In this document: one piece after another, positions 61,701 through 64,000 of the stretch
How positions within the stretch are numbered: position 1 is the stretch's first letter
Layout of the letters: the number at the start of each line of letters is the position of its first letter
The notes under the pieces: model-generated
What the model was told of the DNA's origin: nothing
The model's database searches: none
Seen by the model: only the letters and a program-made list of their open reading frames with translations
Assembly (NCBI GenBank): GCA_902622985.1
Contig: CACNSH010000002.1
Span: 1 to 64,000, forward strand
Origin: an uncultured Pelagibacteraceae bacterium
Lineage (GTDB): Bacteria > Pseudomonadota > Alphaproteobacteria > Pelagibacterales > AG-422-B15
DNA length: 64,000 nucleotides
Direction of reading: 5' to 3'
Translations under genes and position numbers: made by a program

Positions 61701-62458
61701 CAATGGTTTATTTCGCAGATTATGAGGGAAAACTATGGAAAATTAATCTAACAGATCAAGGAACCCTTTATGACTCACAATACCTTTTTGACGCAAGGGC
61801 AACTAGAGAAAATGAAAGAAAAGTTATGTTCGAAGTGGCAGCGTCAATAGATGAAATAACAAATAAACTTTGGCTTTACTACGGCACAGGAGATCAGCAA
61901 CAATTAGCGTCGACTTCATCCTTAATTCAAAATCAATTATACGGTATAAAAGATAAAGAGTTTCCATCATTCGAAGGTTCATTTTCTAGTCTAACAGAAA
62001 ACGATTGTTTCAACGCAACAAATCAAACTAGCTGCATAGCTGCAACTGATCAAGACGGCTGGTACATAAATTTAGACAGCAAGGAAAAAGTTACTGCTAA
62101 ACCAGCTATTAAAAATGGAGTAGTTTATTTTAATAGATATGTGCCAGACTCTTCAAACCCATGTCAACCTGGAAACGCATTTCAATCTACTCATGACTAC
62201 AGATTTGGATGCACACAAACTATTTCATCTGACACGGGCGATGATAAAATATCTCTTGGCAAAGGAGTAGCAACGTCAATAACTTTTTATAAGGGAAAAC
62301 AATATATTGGTCTAAGTGGAGCAAGTGAAAATGATGACTCTATTGATTCAAGCTTTACTTTGACAGGCAACATTCTTCAAGCAGATCAGATAGGTTCTTC
62401 TTCGGGATCAGGTAATCCGTTTATGCCTGTAATTAGATGGTGGCGTGAACTTTTTTAA
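58700..62458 (+). CDS. pilY1: Pilus tip protein PilY1 with a split von Willebrand domain
   Basis: A roughly 1250-residue secreted protein. Start is one of three successive ATGs (58694, 58697, 58700) behind GAGGG; a signal peptide follows. A von Willebrand A domain begins LIMLDTSGSMS (about residue 47), is interrupted by an insert of about 295 residues with NHL-propeller-like repeats (DIEIYDRTNQIYITD; DIEIDKRGDIYIADRTGGKIHK) and resumes at MQVATDVIKVLM and IIVISDGAFNG. The C-terminal part is the PilY1 propeller (VLAGSNAGMLHAFDVLSGEELW), with a calcium-type loop DYDADGDLVED ahead of it. It caps the pilus with the minor pilins. Confidence 0.9.
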   Translation: MYCTNIKSVIRLTFFIILLYAGTASSKSLPPGTGQADVKANILIMLDTSGSMSAAVPFTPITISGPNDSDVDSNGNVHTINWNGGFISVHNYLGTPVTTYGQGGSSGYRASKIAIDSDDNVYGKNTSTLVKWKKTGINTWTEDWVVEINNSNGCGNGDDDSDIEIYDRTNQIYITDRETNKTCIYSTAGTFIGSRSTSPTHNYPYAIDSNNGVAYHFTSDSTLKVDYIDTTRTPEGTGTGESAYLGNIVTPPDFVYWSKVNDIEIDKRGDIYIADRTGGKIHKFSAFNTPGGGLQHIGTYTCTGLSSGLFGVYGFGIDHVNDVLWGADYEGGQIVKASIGAGNTWTCDSAVGSPTSKSRMQVATDVIKVLMQDSSLTDGANFGLLNWSWSDWQLRNYNIFSGFPYNLQGPYPQNKANTLKAPISPTGAQEILSSIPNTLTRGYYPSYSEAGDCTFPCSGGTYIDDALNIAKDYFNGNFAGHPSPIDPNASCQNNYIIVISDGAFNGTDPSNTTLQLYQDLGIKTYMVGFALTDDPGTAADELAIAQSNWSKIATNGQTETVLYADNEVALINVLRDAIRQAVSLPLTFSSPQILPDINLGDSIYQSVFEFENKKQWKGHLKKYKMDNSGNIIEPEEWDAGTLLNNVRHFSRNVWTVFPNMSSSDINNFTTSNIGAFKAEMYLNSAIPLQHGIGTEPYNIVEFTRGGDAFDYDADGDLVEDRNWKLADIFHSEPALVSVPPDAISSAVSNSDDYYRHQKNYKNFKEIQSNRKAIVLAGSNAGMLHAFDVLSGEELWAFIPPSMLSNLRNVISSNANQTNSIYGVDGSPLVKDIFINGEWKTIVITGLGKGGKSYFVLDITDTQNPEHMFTVMNDPVRQKVYHWNSNGFKTIYDYTGGSIDENYDYRKLGEAWSTPRVLRLKINGNDKWAAVFGAGYNNNVTSSYGSAVFVIDLEEEGKVLQVIDIEDKDDPNDSTNYVINSVPASLTPIIPENTSIANYSGAMVYFADYEGKLWKINLTDQGTLYDSQYLFDARATRENERKVMFEVAASIDEITNKLWLYYGTGDQQQLASTSSLIQNQLYGIKDKEFPSFEGSFSSLTENDCFNATNQTSCIAATDQDGWYINLDSKEKVTAKPAIKNGVVYFNRYVPDSSNPCQPGNAFQSTHDYRFGCTQTISSDTGDDKISLGKGVATSITFYKGKQYIGLSGASENDDSIDSSFTLTGNILQADQIGSSSGSGNPFMPVIRWWRELF

Positions 62459-63250
62459 TTATAATAAAAGTTCCTTAAAAAGATTATAGTCTTGCCATAA
62501 AACCAAATAAACAACTACAAAAGAGCTGCATACAATAAAACAACCATATGGCAAATAATCTGTTCTCTCTATTTTGTTAGATAGAATTAAGATGGAACCA
62601 AATATGACTCCTAAAAAAGATGATGATATAATGATGATCAATGTAGACTCTACACCGGTCCAAAATCCCAGAGCGGCAATCAGTTTAATATCCCCATACC
62701 CTAAGCCATCCCTTTTTTTTAAATAAAAAAACATTTTGGAAATTATAAAAAATAAAATAGCTGAAGCACTTCCTGCAATAATACTGTCTAAAAACGATAT
62801 ATTTAACGGACTTAAATTAAAATAAGCAAAGGTTACTCCTGAAATAATTAATGAAATTGAAATTAAATCTGGAATTATAAAAAACTTATAATCTGTAATA
62901 AATATTATTAATAAGGATATCGTCAAATAATAGATAATTATTGTATCAATGCTGAAACCATATTTATTAAAAATCAATAAAATCAGCAACATTGAAAAAA
63001 ACTCTATTATCGGATATTGCAAAGAAATAGATTTACCACAACATCTGGCTTTACCTCTCAATAATAAATATGAAAGTAAAGGAATATTATCACAAAATTT
63101 AATTGATGAATTACAATGAGGGCATTCGGAAAATTTAAATAAACTTAAATTTATTGGAATTCTTAAGGCGCAAACATTTGCAAAACTTCCAATTGAAAGA
63201 CCCAATAAAATCAAAATAGTGTAATCAAAGAATATCAAAGATTTTTCCAA
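62459..63250 (-). CDS. pilD: Prepilin peptidase PilD
   Basis: A 263-residue aspartic-type membrane protease and methylase that cleaves prepilins. The N-terminal methylase part has ECPHCNSS and an unusual ARCCGK (the family's C-R-x-C with shifted cysteines). Catalytic aspartates are in FITDYKFFIIPD and YGDIKLIAALG. It has about eight spans. A TTG start at 63250 gives the usual N-terminus. All the pilins in this window have the matching Gly/Phe-type cleavage site. It overlaps the DoxX gene by 16 nt. Confidence 0.92.
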   Translation of the reverse strand: MEKSLIFFDYTILILLGLSIGSFANVCALRIPINLSLFKFSECPHCNSSIKFCDNIPLLSYLLLRGKARCCGKSISLQYPIIEFFSMLLILLIFNKYGFSIDTIIIYYLTISLLIIFITDYKFFIIPDLISISLIISGVTFAYFNLSPLNISFLDSIIAGSASAILFFIISKMFFYLKKRDGLGYGDIKLIAALGFWTGVESTLIIIISSSFLGVIFGSILILSNKIERTDYLPYGCFIVCSSFVVVYLVLWQDYNLFKELLL

Positions 63251-63630
63251 CTGTACTTACCAGGACTTACCGAGGATAAAATTAATAAGCCTGCGATAAT
63301 ACCTGTATTTTTTACAAAATTTTGAAGTTCGTGTCTTTGCTCCAAACCTTCGCTCATATTCCAAAAATCATGCATATAATAATTAATTAGTATTGTGAGT
63401 AGCGCTAATACAAATGCGGAGGCCTTAGAATAATAGCCGAGTAAAATTGAAATTGAACATACACCTTGTAAAATTATTGTTATTATTAGAGATATTTCTG
63501 TATACGGCACTTGATGATCAAACATATAATTAAGAGTAAATTCATAATTAAATAATTTAAGCATTGCTCCAAAAAATAAAAAATAAATTCCAATTATTAT
63601 TCTTCCTAAAAGTAAATTTACATTACTCAT
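63235..63630 (-). CDS. DoxX-family membrane protein
   Basis: A 131-residue protein with four hydrophobic spans and the DoxX pattern LLLGRIIIGIYFLFFGAML at the start, ILQGVCSISILLGYYSKASAF in the middle and NTGIIAGLLILSS near the end. DoxX proteins are membrane-associated and some are linked to quinone or oxidative-stress functions. It starts one base beyond the stop of the upstream gene. Confidence 0.72.
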   Translation of the reverse strand: MSNVNLLLGRIIIGIYFLFFGAMLKLFNYEFTLNYMFDHQVPYTEISLIITIILQGVCSISILLGYYSKASAFVLALLTILINYYMHDFWNMSEGLEQRHELQNFVKNTGIIAGLLILSSVSPGKYSWKNL

Positions 63631-63631
63631 A

Positions 63632-64000
63632 TTAATCGTTCCAATTCATATACTTTTTACAGCCCGGAGGTATATCTTCAAAATAACTAAATCCTTCCTG
63701 CCAAATATAGCCTGCCTTAAGACAGCATGAAAGTTTTTCATCGGTATTACTGTGAAAATCATAACACATTTTCTCTAATGGGACTCTTTTTTGATAGTTA
63801 AATGTCTCAATTCCAAAAATTACAATCGAGCTGACTAATAAATATAAAATCCCAACACCTATGCTTAAAATTCTAAATTTAGAAACTAATTGTACAAAAA
63901 ATAAATAAAATAACGCAGGCGCTGGAGCAAACATGGCTACTAAAATGTAAACCACATTATTTGGTATAATAAACTGAACATTTAGTTCGTTTGTGTAGTA
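63632..64000 (-). CDS. Membrane protein, partial at the right edge
   Basis: The frame stays open from the window's right end; a GTG at 63955 could start it but the sequence upstream (for example NELNVQFIIPNN) is also coding-like, so the N-terminus may lie outside. Two or three spans (LVAMFAPAPALFYLFFVQL, ILSIGVGILYLLVSSIVIFGI) and a short soluble tail with several cysteines (MCYDFH, LSCCLKAG, PGCKKY) are seen. Unknown. Confidence 0.55.
   Translation of the reverse strand, partial: YYTNELNVQFIIPNNVVYILVAMFAPAPALFYLFFVQLVSKFRILSIGVGILYLLVSSIVIFGIETFNYQKRVPLEKMCYDFHSNTDEKLSCCLKAGYIWQEGFSYFEDIPPGCKKYMNWND

Overview
The window is 64 kb of AT-rich, tightly packed bacterial chromosome. Many neighbouring genes overlap by a few bases, and several convergent pairs touch or overlap at their 3' ends (1572-1575, 9149-9154, 14837-14853, 16745/16746). 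Several families point to a streamlined marine alphaproteobacterium, perhaps of the low-GC SAR11/HIMB59 kind. These are a DUF3576 lipoprotein, alphaproteobacterial-style long PstC and PstA, the PlcP/Agt lipid-remodelling pair and the 2H-phosphoesterase of alphaproteobacterial phn loci. There is no rRNA or other phylogenetic marker, so this placement is an inference. I found no tRNA, rRNA, CRISPR array, transposase or phage gene.

Positions 1-33.6 kb form a phosphate-starvation island. (a) 0-7 kb: a flavin-binding oxidase-like protein, phosphonoacetaldehyde hydrolase (PhnX), a PhnZ-type HD oxygenase with a tyrosine-phosphatase-like partner, and the phosphonate importer phnC-phnD-phnE1-phnE2. 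(b) 7-16.7 kb: two secreted unknowns, an MFS transporter, the GntR regulator PhnF, the C-P lyase operon phnGHIJKLN, a reverse-strand 2H phosphoesterase, and phnM. (c) 16.7-29.3 kb, all on the minus strand: ppk1-ppx-phoR-(TIGR02206 membrane protein)-pstS-pstC-pstA-pstB-phoU-phoB-arsC-aqpS. This run joins polyphosphate metabolism, phosphate sensing and import, and arsenate detoxification. (d) 29.3-33.6 kb: a SixA-like phosphatase, a DUF3576 lipoprotein, a porin, and agt-plcP, which replace phospholipids with glycolipids. Pho-box-like arrays (7-bp half-sites about 11 bp apart) precede phnC, the MFS gene, phnG, pstS, the porin and plcP. The plcP array looks bidirectional. Its other arm faces a gene-free stretch encoding a possible small RNA with a 15-bp stem and a C-rich loop that could pair with Shine-Dalgarno sequences.

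33.8-38 kb holds two related unknown membrane proteins and a livHMG amino-acid-type ABC transporter without livF or a binding protein. 37.9-42 kb is an accessory patch: an autotransporter and two small genes sit in two tandem units bounded by conserved end sequences, starting exactly at the livG stop codon.

42-63 kb is a nearly complete type IV pilus locus. On the minus strand lie six tandem pilins, pilC, pilB, the secretin pilQ, pilP, pilO and a fused pilM-pilN. On the plus strand lie pilT and the minor pilins fimT, pilV, pilW and pilX, with the tip protein pilY1. The prepilin peptidase pilD follows on the minus strand. PilW carries a large discoidin-like insert, and the von Willebrand domain of PilY1 is split by a propeller-like insert. 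Both suggest a pilus tip specialised for binding. The window ends in a DoxX protein and a partial membrane protein.
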